This document shows, piece by piece, positions 49,877 to 59,748 of a stretch of 64,000 nt of DNA. How positions within the stretch are numbered: the stretch's first letter is position 1; every line of letters begins with the position of its first letter. The DNA lies in NCBI GenBank assembly GCA_025331445.1, contig JAIWNE010000116.1, forward strand, positions 22,501-86,500, given 5' to 3'. The DNA is from Blakeslea trispora (taxonomy: Eukaryota; Mucoromycota; Mucoromycetes; Mucorales; Choanephoraceae). The translations under genes and the position numbers were made by a program. A model generated the notes under the pieces. The model worked only from the letters and a program-made list of their open reading frames with translations. It had not been told where the DNA came from and did no database searches.

Positions 49877-50935
49877 TGTATATAGACTGGATGATGTGGC
49901 GACAGAGTCAAGCTCACATAACAGCCAGTTGCTTGCAATGTAAAGTTGGAGAACACTTTGTCAATTCTAGTGCTATGAATTGTTGATGGTTGACTAGAAT
50001 CGGTTGTTGTCAGACCATACGAAAAAAAAAGAAATCCTTCAATCTCTCAGTAGTTCTTGATGGTTTTAAAAAGTCGACATTGAAATCCCCGATCAGCAAG
50101 CATCTTTCAAATGAAGAACTTAGCACAGGGATCAAGGCCTCTATTATCTTGTCAACACTTGTTCTCGGTGCTGCATACATGCATACGATCAAAGTGTCTC
50201 TTATACAAAAGTATGATACGGCTATCACAGACCTTCTTCCAGCTTGAACAACAATTGAGTCGTACCTCTCTAATTACGTCCATCAGAATTGCCTTAATAA
50301 AGCAACAAGTCCCAAATGCGAATCTTCTATCTCCAGGACAGTCTTGCTCTCCTTACTGCAACAAAACCTGGTACTTGCAACTCATCCTGACCAGTTGCCC
50401 CAAGTTTCGCTAAACAGCAAAATGTCGCTTTTCATGTAGCAGTTGTCTGCCAAGACTTGATCTTTATGCAGAAAGAAACTTTGAATGTTATGATACATGG
50501 CTTGTATCAAGTCTTTGTTTCTTTGCTGGTGCAAATTTTGGGAGCCAACAGCACAGTCTCTTGCCTTGTTCATTCTTCATCTAGACTTGAGGTTGTTCTG
50601 GTCCTTGATGGAGGTCGAAACTCACCACCAAGAAGATACAAACCTGATGCAGATGTAGCTCTTGAGCATGCGACATATAAAAGCGAACGGGTAAGCCTTG
50701 GACCAACTCCCAAAGACACCACAACATCAAGGTAAGTACTTGCCTTGAGACTTATGGATTGTTACCGCTTCTGCAGGCAAACCAGGGAATTGAGTCCGTG
50801 ATACTTGAAGTTCACCAGAGGGGCTGTTTGTCTGATTGTACAGGTAATTGAAACAATAGGCGTCCATGTCAAAGGAATGGAGAGATATAACATGAGAAGT
50901 CTGTTTTTCTCTCACATATCCTTGCTTGTTCAATT
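49877..50935 (-). pseudogene. Relic of a PIF1-type helicase fused to an EEP endonuclease
   Basis: Reverse-strand fragments in three frames fall in colinear order. At 50935-50727, SRTQFPGLPAEAVTIHKSQG is the last PIF1 helicase motif region. At about 50715-50595 (another frame), RSLLYVACSRATSASGLYLL is the final helicase motif. At 50573-50382, YHNIQSFFLHKDQVLADN and SDILLFSETW start an exonuclease-endonuclease-phosphatase domain. At 50228-50010, ERCLLIGDFNVDFLK is its catalytic centre. From about 50008 to 49877, IDKVFSN and SPHHPVYIQF form the domain end. Several frameshifts and stops make it dead. Helicase plus endonuclease in one protein suggests a Helitron/Helentron-related element or a mucoralean PIF1-EEP family. 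No Rep domain remains in view. Confidence 0.68.
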
Positions 50936-51790
50936 GTGTCTAAACTCGAACCAGAGATTCATGTTTTACTAGCCTCTAATTCATCATTTGCTGCTCCTCT
51001 TTTGATCCTTGTCTTGTAACAAAATATGTATGTTGATCTCACACTGTTAATTTTCTTGCCATCTTCTGGATAAATTACCGTATTTCTGGCTTACAGTGAT
51101 GTTCGATTTAGCGGTACAGTAGTCGTTTTATTTAAGAGTGTTCATATTCTTAAGAAATGCACTCTTGAGATAAATGACATTTCAGCGCTTGAAGCAATAC
51201 AAGCCAAAGGATGACTACCCGTATATTTTAAATACTCTTATATCGAACAACTATTAAATCGATTGATCACTGTATGAGGGAGTAGAGAAATAAACTCTGA
51301 AAAGGGTCATCCATATTATCCATAGTGAAATCAAATCAATTTCAAGAGGAAAAAGTAGTGTCATTGTTCGAATGGTATTATAGTAAGCAGAGTAAGGAAA
51401 TATAAAAGAAGCAAACAAAAAAAGGGGATAAAGAAGAACAAGTAAAAAACTTACACGTATTATCAAGACAATGAAAAAGTTGCATTTTATAACACAATTA
51501 TACACATTTCTGATCAGTAACCATTATTAGCTAATATATCATTTTTCTGTATAGACCAGTCTAGGCCCTGTTATATATAAAGGAACTCATCGATTCTTAG
51601 CATGTAAAGAAAGAGAGAGAGAGAAGGTTGATAAAATGATAGATTAAGAGAGACAATAGAATAACTATTGATGCTCTTGTATTAATAAAACACATACAAG
51701 CAAAAAAAGATTGCGAAACACACAGAATAGTTTTTCTTTTGAAATCTCTCGACAACATATAAAGACAGCATTAGGAACATTTTTAATGAA
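50936..51790. other. Intergenic, transposon-flank sequence
   Basis: No gene supported; AT-rich. The 83-residue reverse frame at 51254-51505 is hydrophobic low-complexity sequence without family signs. Confidence 0.35.
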
Positions 51791-51870
51791 TGAAGAGGCT
51801 ATTTTATTGCTTCAATTCTATTCGCCTGAACTTAATCCAATGGAGCCAAAGTTAAAAAAGGGGAAATAGT
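51791..51870 (+). pseudogene. Fragment of a Tc1/mariner-type transposase
   Basis: The plus strand codes ILLLQFYSPELNPMEPKLKK before a stop. The YSPELNPMEPK piece resembles the conserved YSPELNPIE segment before the third catalytic residue in Tc1/mariner and IS630 transposases. Only about 25 residues remain and no terminal repeats are visible. Confidence 0.5.
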
Positions 51871-52159
51871 ATAGATTCAGAAACACTTGTTTCATGCTAT
51901 TAGTGTGTGCCTAATTGAACATTTGTTTATCCATTCTAATACTGTCTCAACAAGGTTCCTATATAAACATGAAACAGTCATCATAAAGGTGTTCAATGGA
52001 GAGTATAGACATTCAAGTAAGTTGAAATCCTATAGATCTACTCTCCATGTGTTTGCTTAACCAAGCTCAGTAAATGTCTCGTTTCTCCTTCCCTTAGGAC
52101 TTATTTTCCAAGATGACTATACAATTGTTTTTCTTTTTTTCTTTTCTTTATTGTGCAAG
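51871..52159. other. Short intergenic stretch
   Basis: 289 bp with no gene, ending in a T/CT-rich tract (52125-52150) that forms the 3' flank of the PRA1-type gene. Confidence 0.4.
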
Positions 52160-52856
52160 TTAGACTTGCTCATCTGCAAAATCACCTTCAAGCCCCTCTT
52201 CAAGTAATGCAGCATGACCCAATATAATGACAGCAGCAGCACCTATACACACACACACTTATCAGTCAACTCATCCATTCAATGCCCCCTTTTTTCAACT
52301 TACCAATAATCCAAAAAATGGCACCTGTTGCACCTGAGAAAAGTAATAGAACAATAGCACTAATGATATAACCAGCATACAATGTAGATGCTGAAATAGA
52401 TTGACCAGCAATTTCAAGGGGTCCATTCAGGCGAGAGATAACATAGAAACCACCAAACACAAAGGCAATTGTGAAAACGAGCCACCAACTTGTAATACTA
52501 TTTCATGTGTCAGTAGCCAATGCAACAAAAAGAAACAAGGTACTTACATGGCATAAATACTTAAAAGTAACACAATAAGCAAATAGTTGGCCGAGAAGTA
52601 TTGCAAGTTATAGCTAGAACAAAAACAATAAGCAAGATGACCAAATAGTGGTGTGCATTCAAACTTACTTCCAACGCTTTGTGATTGTACTAAAGTTGGC
52701 TGTAAAGCTAATTCGATTCTTGTCAAAAAAGTCACCCACTGGACGAATGTTGGATAGGCGTTGTTCACGGAAACGTTGAAAGAATGAGCGACCTGCATCA
52801 CTGGCAACATTCCCAATGGCTTCGGCTGTGTTGGTAGATAAAAGTGGAGATGACAT
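52160..52856 (-). CDS. YIP3: PRA1/Yip3 family prenylated-Rab acceptor
   Basis: Exons are 52856-52669, 52613-52548, 52497-52304 and 52242-52160, giving 176 aa, the typical size. N-terminal cytosolic part SFFQRFREQRLSNIRPVGDFFD, then RISFTANFSTITKRWNYNLQYFSANYLLIV, whose latter half is the family's core. Four hydrophobic segments arranged as two hairpins follow, and the short acidic tail is EEGLEGDFADEQV. PRA1 proteins sit in Golgi and ER membranes and help place prenylated Rab GTPases. Introns are short with clean GT-AG signals. Confidence 0.9.
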
Positions 52857-53287
52857 AAAGTTTATAAAAGAGGGGGGACAAAGAAGAAAAAGAAAAAATA
52901 TAAAAATTAAAAAAAAAATAGAGAAATTTATGATCATTTCTTGGCTCAAGTTTTCTTGGCTGATGTTTCTTGGCCCACTAAGAGAAAAAAAAAATAAGGT
53001 ACAAAAAAATGCCATATATTCAAATGCTGCTATTCTCTAATTATTCTCTTGAAATAATAGCCTTATAACTTTCAAAGAGTCATTAGACATCACCTACCTT
53101 ACTTCCTTATTTAGTAATTTTTTTCACCCTCCTCAGTTATCGGTTTTGAACATTTCATCACCACCTTTGGGTCATTTTAGCATGAAATAAAATAAAATAA
53201 AAAGTCTTAAAAGGCCACTACCTTTTTTTTTTTTATGAGGTTTTTTTTTTCTTAAATTTGATACTTTGATTTTTTCAGCTTTTTCCT
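52857..53287. promoter_or_regulatory. Divergent intergenic region
   Basis: 431 bp with A/T homopolymer runs (T-runs near 53222 and 53245) just before a possible small plus-strand gene. No gene in it. Confidence 0.4.
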
Positions 53288-53485
53288 ATGACAAAAGACG
53301 CTACAGTCAAATCTATCGAAATTGGCGTTTGTCCTTTAGGCTGTAGACAAATATCCAAAAGTGCTAAATTGGCTTGGTGTGATGATCTGCCATAATAAAC
53401 ACTATCACAAGCAACTTTTTGTTTGATAGGGATCTATGTTTAGAATGCAGCAAGAAGATTGAGCATCAAGTAAAAAATAAAGAAG
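53288..53485 (+). CDS. Possible short or truncated Cys-containing gene
   Basis: After a T-rich leader typical of starts here, ATG at 53288 opens MTKDATVKSIEIGVCPLGC and runs to a stop at 53395. A second segment after an AG near 53429 codes CLECSKKIEHQVKNKE, and a GTAAGC donor follows at about 53483. With an intron between them the reading could give a small metal-binding protein (CPLGC and CLEC), but the donor is uncertain. The coding trail stops about 60 bp before the hairpin that borders the Harbinger element, so the gene may have been cut by that insertion. Low confidence. Confidence 0.3.
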
Positions 53486-53552
53486 TAAGCCATATTTCTT
53501 CTTACATTACTCTCTATAACAAAATAACTCCGCTAGAGGTCACGTTATCTAA

Positions 53553-53604
53553 GGGCAAACCTTATTCAGAGTACCCTGCTAAGGCCATTGAATAAGGTTT
53601 ACCC
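53553..53604. repeat. Hairpin (16-bp inverted repeat) at the left flank of the Harbinger element
   Basis: GGGCAAACCTTATTCA (53553-53568) and TGAATAAGGTTTACCC (53589-53604) are inverted copies with one mismatch and a 20-bp loop. It may be a transposon end or a separate small palindrome. The right flank carries no clear equivalent, only a short AATTACCCC near 56414. Confidence 0.6.
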
Positions 53605-53796
53605 CTACATCGATATATGAATCTAAGCAGTTTTATTGGCTAAAATTCAGTTTCGACGAGCAAAAATGAGCAAAAAAAAAAATGAAGAAGAATGTGCCAT
53701 CTTTTAAATTGACGGGTCATTGGCAAATAAATCATCTCTTTTTCCTTCATTCTTTAAAACCCATCTCACATTGCCTTTTTAATTCATTTCACAAAA

Positions 53797-54939
53797 ATGA
53801 GCTCGTCTAACAACGACAACAACAATAATAATGATGAAAATGCCATAAACAGCACCGCTGAAGGCAATTTCTCTAACCCTTCAAAAGAAATCCAAGATGT
53901 TGATCAAGCTCAGCAACCTTGCGTTAAAAGAGGCTTTATGAGTAGTGATCGCAAGAAAACAGCCATTGATTTTGCTCATGGCATTAATATATACGGTCAA
54001 AAGTGGAATGAAAGAGGAGTCTGTTGGGCAGACATTACCTATAATGTCAACCAGGTTGATTCTCGATTGACAGATGTTAGTGTCAAGACTGTCAGAGACT
54101 TTGTGCGCAGAGAAATTGTTCGCGTGTATAAAGAGCAGGAAGCTCAAAGAGAAAGATCAGGTACACTGGGCATCATCGATGCCTATACCCAGAAATGCTT
54201 GGACATGTATGAAAAAGTAAGTAGCGAATGCCTTATTCGGTTTATAATTAGGCATTTGCTGAAGATCAATCTGAATTAGCACTTGAGGACAGACCGAAAG
54301 AATGCTAAAGATCGTTTGGCAGAAGCTGACGTGATAGCTGAAAGAAGGCAGAGAGAGGCCGAAATGATAGAGCAGGCCAACAGAATTCGGTCCTATAGAA
54401 GCAGTTCAGAAATGAGCAGACACAATCCTTTGCGTCGATCAAGAGACTGGGATAATGAAGAAGAAGAAGAAGAAGACAGTCGCAGTCAAAGGATAAGACA
54501 GACACTTCAAGCTGTCCCAAGAAACATCGAAGCTGCCGAAGAATCCGTTCGAAGCGAACACCGTTTCTTGAAGGACTGCTTGGACAGAATGGAAGGGTTC
54601 ACGAACCAAATCGTTCAATCGAATGAAAAGCTCTTGTCGTCCATGAAAGGCTCCCAACAAAGTCATGCAACCATGGCACAAAGCCAAGCAGTCATGGCAC
54701 AAAACATGGATGCCTTTTTTCGATTTATGGCAGAATCTCGAAATGCTCAAGCCATGGATCGAAAAGTGTTGCTGGGTATTCAACAATCCTCGCTGAATAA
54801 CCAGCAAACATTGATAGAACTGACAAGAGAGTTGCTGGCACTCAAGAAGGCAAAAAGAGATGACAGCCAGTTAAAAGAAACAGGCAAAGGAAAAGGAAAG
54901 GGAAAGGGGAAAAAGAAACAAAAACAATTAAACATATAG
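53797..54939 (+). CDS. Harbinger Myb/SANT-like accessory protein
   Basis: Exons are 53797-54216 and 54280-54939, giving 359 aa. The Asn-rich N-tail leads to a trihelical Myb/SANT-like domain (KKTAIDFAHGINIYGQKWNE, then ERGVCWADITYNVNQVDSR and DVSVKTVRDFVRREIVRVYK). A long helical, partly coiled-coil region follows (RRQREAEMIEQANRIRSYR, then IVQSNEKLLSSMKGSQQS). It ends in a basic GKGKGKGKGKKKQKQ tail, likely a nuclear signal. In PIF/Harbinger transposons this second protein binds element ends and brings the transposase into the nucleus. The acceptor at GAATTAG (54279) is needed; the nearer TTAG leads to a stop. The frame is intact. Confidence 0.8.
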
Positions 54940-54953
54940 TTTGCAATTTTTTT

Positions 54954-56323
54954 TTATTGCTGATCAAAACAACTTGCAACGTATTCTTCAACTGTAGGAG
55001 GGTCTACAGAGAAAAAATATCTGCTCGTTTGATTTCCCTCCATTGATGCAGACATGTATGTTTTTAAAAAGAGTGGCAACTCTGTATGTTGGGCCCACAC
55101 GATTTTGCATCAGTTTCATCTTTGGCTGGAAGTGGACATGTGCAAACAAAGTAGAGGTATGCCCAAATTCCCACTCTACTGCTACACGTAGTCTCGACAT
55201 TTCTTGGTTGATCCTGATGGCAGCAATAGTTCTTCTTGCCCTACTTCTGTTGGTTATGGGCTTGATCAAGCACTCATGTCTGCCATAAGCTGCATCCCCA
55301 TAAAGGGCGTACAGCTTACCTGTTGCTCCTGCCAAGCTCGATGTTATGCCGTCTGGTGTAACAATACCTGATTTATGAACCGCCAATTTTATACATATTT
55401 CAACTTCCTCTACAATTTCAAGCCAATAATTTACATTGTAAATTGTATCAAATCTGAATTCACCATAAATTCAGTCTCCAACTTACCAATATTTCAGATA
55501 CTTTTCTTTTCCTATTTTTCATAATTATATAACTGTCACAAAACTCTAAATACTTGAATTATAACATTAAATTACCAACAAGGAATTGGTTAGTAACTTA
55601 CATGCTATAATTATAACATAAACACTCATTTTAACTTTGAAACAAAATAAAGTTGGTAAAAATTATTTACTCATAAAACATACCTTGATATTTCAGGCAA
55701 TGGTTTCTTTCGTGGCCATTGTAACATACTTCTTGATTTTCTGTTGGTCGACAGATGGCATTGTAGGTACCATCGATAAATGCAACGACATCCGAAAAGT
55801 AAGATCCTTTTTCAATGATTGCTGCATTGAACCTCTTCAAGTTTTGAACACGAAATTGGTGTTCATCGAACTCAATGCCAGAGCTGAACAAATCATCCAG
55901 CAGATCCAGCATGCCGTTCACGATGATGCTGATCGTGGAGAAGCCATATCCAAAAAGAAGAGACAAGTCCTTCAATCGAGAAGGATAAGCTAATCTTCTC
56001 AGCAAGACGGCTAAAGAGTAAACAGCATCGCGCTTGAACATATGCTGAGCATCGTCTCCTCTAAATAAGATATCATCAGCAAGACCAATGGCATTCTTTA
56101 TTTGCTTGATTTGATTAAAGGTAAATCTAAACAACAAGAGACAAGTGTCATCGCCCAAAGCTTCTAGGTCTAATGGTTGGTTGTTGTGCAGCCTGTAATG
56201 GCGTTGGTTTTCACCCAAACGCTCCAAAAGATCTTCATCTTGCATTTCCAACTGGACATCTTTAACTATAGTTCTTGAGATTTTAATAACTTCATTGAGA
56301 TTTTGAATTGAGTGAGTAGACAT
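54954..56323 (-). pseudogene. PIF/Harbinger (HARBI1-like) DDE transposase, one frameshift
   Basis: Exon 1 is 56323-55684; exon 2 starts at 55367, after an intron of 316 nt, long for this window. Helical N-terminus with HTH-like LRRLAYPSRLKDLSLLFGY, then the DDE nuclease: VVAFIDGTYNAICRP (first Asp), ALYGDAAYGRHECL (second Asp) and VAVEWEFGH (Glu). After NIHVCINGG the frame is lost: the conserved ending (GNQTSRYFF, then DPPTVEEYV) reads in another frame to the stop at 54954-54956, whereas the unshifted frame stops at 54988. One extra base in the TTTCCCTCC stretch at about 55036-55041 explains this. All three catalytic residues precede the shift. Confidence 0.75.
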
Positions 56324-57127
56324 TGTGGGAGTAATAATTTTGATGAAACAAGAGAAAAAAGGGGGGCAAATGTGTTACAAAATAATTGTGTTTTTAATAA
56401 CGGAATGATTGAAATTACCCCTTACAGCATCTACGGTTTAAGTGCTTCTGTTGAGCAGGATATAGTCTAATGAATTGCATGAAATACTCTACGGGTTATA
56501 GCCTTGATATACCGTAGTATTGTTGAACACAGTCATAAACAAAGCTTCTTGTATTAACATCATGTACTCAATGGAAACATGCTTCTTTAAATATCATAAA
56601 TGAGCCAAAATATACAACAAACTAAACTCAAATCATCACTCATCCTGCCTAAAAGTGTTCTAACGTGTCTCAAAGTAAATGTAAATTGATTCAGGGCTGA
56701 TATCTGATTTGCTCAAGAAGTTTAAATAGCGAAGGACACTGCTTAAATTGAGACACATACGGAATGTGCTTTATAAACATCTTACTAAAACATCTGTTCT
56801 GTCAAAATAAGGCTTTTTTTCTATACAGATTTATCTATAGTCTATGCCTTGACAATCTTCTAATCTTGTGAAAGACAATAGAATGTTTGCAAACAAAGGC
56901 AAAGGGATGAATACGAAACATCAAAAATCCGTTACTCTTCTTATTGTACTCTAGAGATTAAAAAAGTACCTCTTAAATAAGAGAATTGGATCTACTGCAA
57001 TCATCCAGCTTTCTTGCCGTTCCAATAAAAAAAACATGATTCATTTAGCAAGCTAGTCTGTGTGTAACTTGATTTAGGAGAGGATGCATTATGTGTATTA
57101 TATAAAAAAAAAGAGAGAAAAAAGAAA
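56324..57127. other. Intergenic, right flank of the Harbinger element
   Basis: About 800 bp without a gene. G-run at 56360-56365. AT-rich, with no open frame of note. The right end of the transposon should lie within the first 100 bp or so. Confidence 0.4.
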
Positions 57128-58507
57128 TCAATAGCTATGTAAAGGTCTAGCACTAATATGTGAGTGTTGATTTGATGTAATGCTTCCATTGCTACTGTTG
57201 TCTTCATGGTAACTTTTGCTATTGGCGCTTATTTTGCTATCTCGGTCTAGTTGAACAGACCCAAAGTCGACAAATTCAGGCTTATCTTGAACAGGATTAG
57301 GTTCGACAGCATCAAAGGTAAGTTCGGCAGATATATGATCCACTGTTTGAAATGTCTTGTTTTTACTTGCATGATCACCCTTATTACTATCTTTGTGATT
57401 TGTTGTTACCTATATTTTTTACATTTATTAACATATTGGCATTGTTCCCCTTTTTTTTGTTACTTATGATTACCCAATAGACAGTAACTGCATTAATCTA
57501 ATGAATTTTGTTTTGTCAATATGCAATAGAAAATAGCCATTGTTTCATATACCTACCGTAACATCCACAGTACACATGGTAAGACAAACAAGACCTCGTT
57601 CATGCCCTTTGGTGATGACCACCACAAGTACGTTGGCAAATGAAATGAGCAAGGAGACAATCGAGGCAACCATTGTACGTCTAGCGAGCTTATAGAGTCT
57701 ACTTCTTCTCCAATTGTTTCTTGATATCAATCCTACATTCATGAGTGGAGCCATAAACAACCAAGTGAGATAAAGATTCAAGACCTTTGATAAAGAAAAG
57801 ATTAAAGTCAGTGATGCATGTCCAAGTAGTCTAATAAATGAGAGAAATGCTTACGAAATCATAGACCTAAAGAACAAGGAAATCATAGTCATTAGTCATT
57901 GAATTCAAGTCTTGCTTTTTTTTTGGGAATAACATTACTATTAAAGGAACGCTTGCCACTAATTGCAAACCAATAATACATTTTCCATCTGCTTCCAAAT
58001 AAATATTTCGATAGGTCAACATGAGCGCAAAGATAATAACAAAAGGGCAGAGCAATACTAGATGAAAACGGTATTGGCATGTCTTTAGTCGAGCTGTCTT
58101 TACAGCAGTGACTAGATGAATACGTTCAATAAGCCATGCATAGACTACAATTTTACTGCCAGCATAAAAGATATCACAAGAAAGCATACCCAAGGTACAA
58201 GAGACCATGTTGTCTAGTACAAAAGAAAAAAAGGGTTATAGAGTCTATTCTCTGGTTAATTAAGGAAATCATATTTACTATTGTTGGTAGAGACTACAAT
58301 GATAGAAGTAGTGGCAAAGGCCCAAGACAACAGATAGAGTACAATGACCATAAGTCGACCGTAATTGATAGTCTTGATCTTTTCTCCAAATGTCTTTGAT
58401 CCAACTGCACTTGCCAGTACGGTAATACAGAGTAATGAGATGAGTTCTGAAGTGATTTCCAGAACATCAGGACCAACCAGGCCATAATCAACATGTTGTG
58501 AATCCAT
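57128..58507 (-). CDS. Seven-TM-like membrane protein (fungal GPCR-like)
   Basis: Exons are 58507-58279, 58213-57939, 57865-57854, 57784-57557, 57497-57474 and 57409-57128, giving 349 aa. About seven hydrophobic helices: SELISLLCITVLASAVG, GRLMVIVLYLLSWAFATTSI, MVSCTLGMLSCDIFYAGSKI, HLVLLCPFVIIFALMLTY, GLQLVASVPLIVYDFV, LNLYLTWLFMAPLMNVGLI and VASIVSLLISFANVLVVV, then VCLTMCTVDVTINAVTVYW. The cytosolic tail of about 100 residues is polar and Ser-rich. The layout looks like a receptor or other 7-TM protein, but no ligand or pathway can be named. Two microexons, 12 nt (VYDF) and 24 nt (INAVTVYW), are required to keep the helices. Confidence 0.78.
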
Positions 58508-58757
58508 TCAATGAAGCGAATAAAGTAAAAAAAAAAATGTAAAGAAAAAAAAAAAAGAAGCTTTGTTGTCACTCTGCTTTATATTCTACAAAGAGAGGAG
58601 AGACAAAAAAAAAAAAAGAGGATCACTCAAAACAAAAAAGCAGGTTTTTCTCCTTAAATACAGAAAATAGCGTATATAAGAAAAGAGGAGCATGGTCCTT
58701 GCTTATGTATTTTCCCTTAATCATCACCTTTTTTTTTAAAATGCATGCTATTGTTGT
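58508..58757. promoter_or_regulatory. Upstream region of the 7-TM gene
   Basis: 250 bp holding, on the gene's strand, T-runs (complement of 58529-58556 and 58606-58618) close to the start codon, and the 3' flank of Sec66. No gene. Confidence 0.4.
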
Positions 58758-59456
58758 TTATTTCTTTTTGTTAACCTTCTTCTCTCGTTCTTCCATCTGC
58801 AACAACTCTTCCTCTGCCTTCTTTGCTTCTTTGGCACGTCTCTCTTGTTCTCTAATTTCGTGCTCCTTGGCTTCCTTTGCATCTCTTTCATCCTGCTTTT
58901 TCTTACGTAAGGTTTCCTGCTCTAACATGTTCTTCATATCTTGTTGTATTTGTTTCTGCTTTTCATGTTCCAGCATTTGGGCAGCTGTACTAAAGATGGT
59001 TTGACCCCAATTTTCTTTAAATGCATTGGCTTCAATAGCAATTTCCTGTAGTTCAGCCGTAATTTCTTGTTCAGCAGCGTTAAATTCGCGCCATAGATCA
59101 TCGCCAATGCTACCTGTCTTCATCAATTGTTGCAAAGCAGGCTTCTCTTGTTGAATGACAACTAAACGACGGACTGCTTCCATAGCACGGCGTAAAAGTG
59201 CAGCACGCAAGTGGAATTCAGGGACTGCTGGTTCAGCATTTAAAAGCGCAATATATTCTTCTTTTTGAGTATTCACAGGAAACCAAGCTTCATATGATTG
59301 AATCACTAGAGAGAATCAATAGTTAATATAAATTACACTCAAAGCAACTGTATCATCTACTTTACTTGTTGCTCTACGGTAAACATAGGAAAAGGCACTC
59401 ATGGCAGCAATACAGCCACCAAGGTAGACTGTAGGTAGAAGCAATGAACTCATCAT
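58758..59456 (-). CDS. SEC66: Sec66 (Sec71), ER protein translocation
   Basis: Exons are 59456-59339 and 59305-58758, giving 221 aa. N-terminal anchor (LLLPTVYLGGCIAAMSAFSYVYRR), then SYEAWFPVNTQKEEYIALL, FHLRAALLRRAMEAVRRLVV and GSIGDDLWREFNAAEQEITAE, the core signature of Sec66. Next come ENWGQTIFSTAAQM and a highly charged coiled coil of about 70 residues ending NKKK. Sec66 is part of the Sec62/63 complex with Sec63 and Sec72 that drives post-translational import into the ER. The start is the first of two adjacent ATGs. The intron of 33 nt is unusually short. Confidence 0.9.
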
Positions 59457-59748
59457 TTTATATTGTAATGAAACAGAAAAAAAAAAAAAAAAGAAAAAGA
59501 AATGAAAGAAATTCATTGACCATATTTTCCTTCAACATATCTTTTAGCCAATCAAAATCGAATATTATTTAGCCAATTAGTATAAAAGTCGCGGGCCACT
59601 TTAAACTAACGTTGTCATCCAATCACAATCTATTTCGTATATATTTTTTTTATCTATATAAAATCTGACATGTAACGAGATTGAGAAAACAAAGGCAAAT
59701 GTCAATTTATGATTTTATTTTAAATACAATGATGCAAAGCAAAATTTC
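59457..59748. other. Short intergenic spacer
   Basis: 292 bp with a T-run on the Sec66 strand close to the start. No gene. A few GCCAAT-like words (59549-59553 and 59571-59575) lie upstream of Sec66 and might bind a CCAAT factor (inference). Confidence 0.4.

Larger units (their letters stand above)
53553..56420. mobile_element. PIF/Harbinger DNA transposon (near complete)
   Basis: Two convergent genes form the classic pair of this superfamily: a Myb/SANT-like accessory protein (plus) and a DDE transposase of the HARBI1 type (minus). Their stops are 14 bp apart. Edges are approximate: the left hairpin at 53553 and a weak TAAGGG-like inverted match at about 56420 are the best candidates for termini, but the termini and target-site duplication (normally 3 bp TWA) are unproven. 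The transposase carries one late frameshift, so the copy may be only recently inactive. Confidence 0.65.

Noticed and set aside
51254..51505. 83-residue hydrophobic reverse frame as a membrane protein gene
   Set aside because: Low-complexity L/F/I sequence between transposon relics, without a usual start context or homologous motif.
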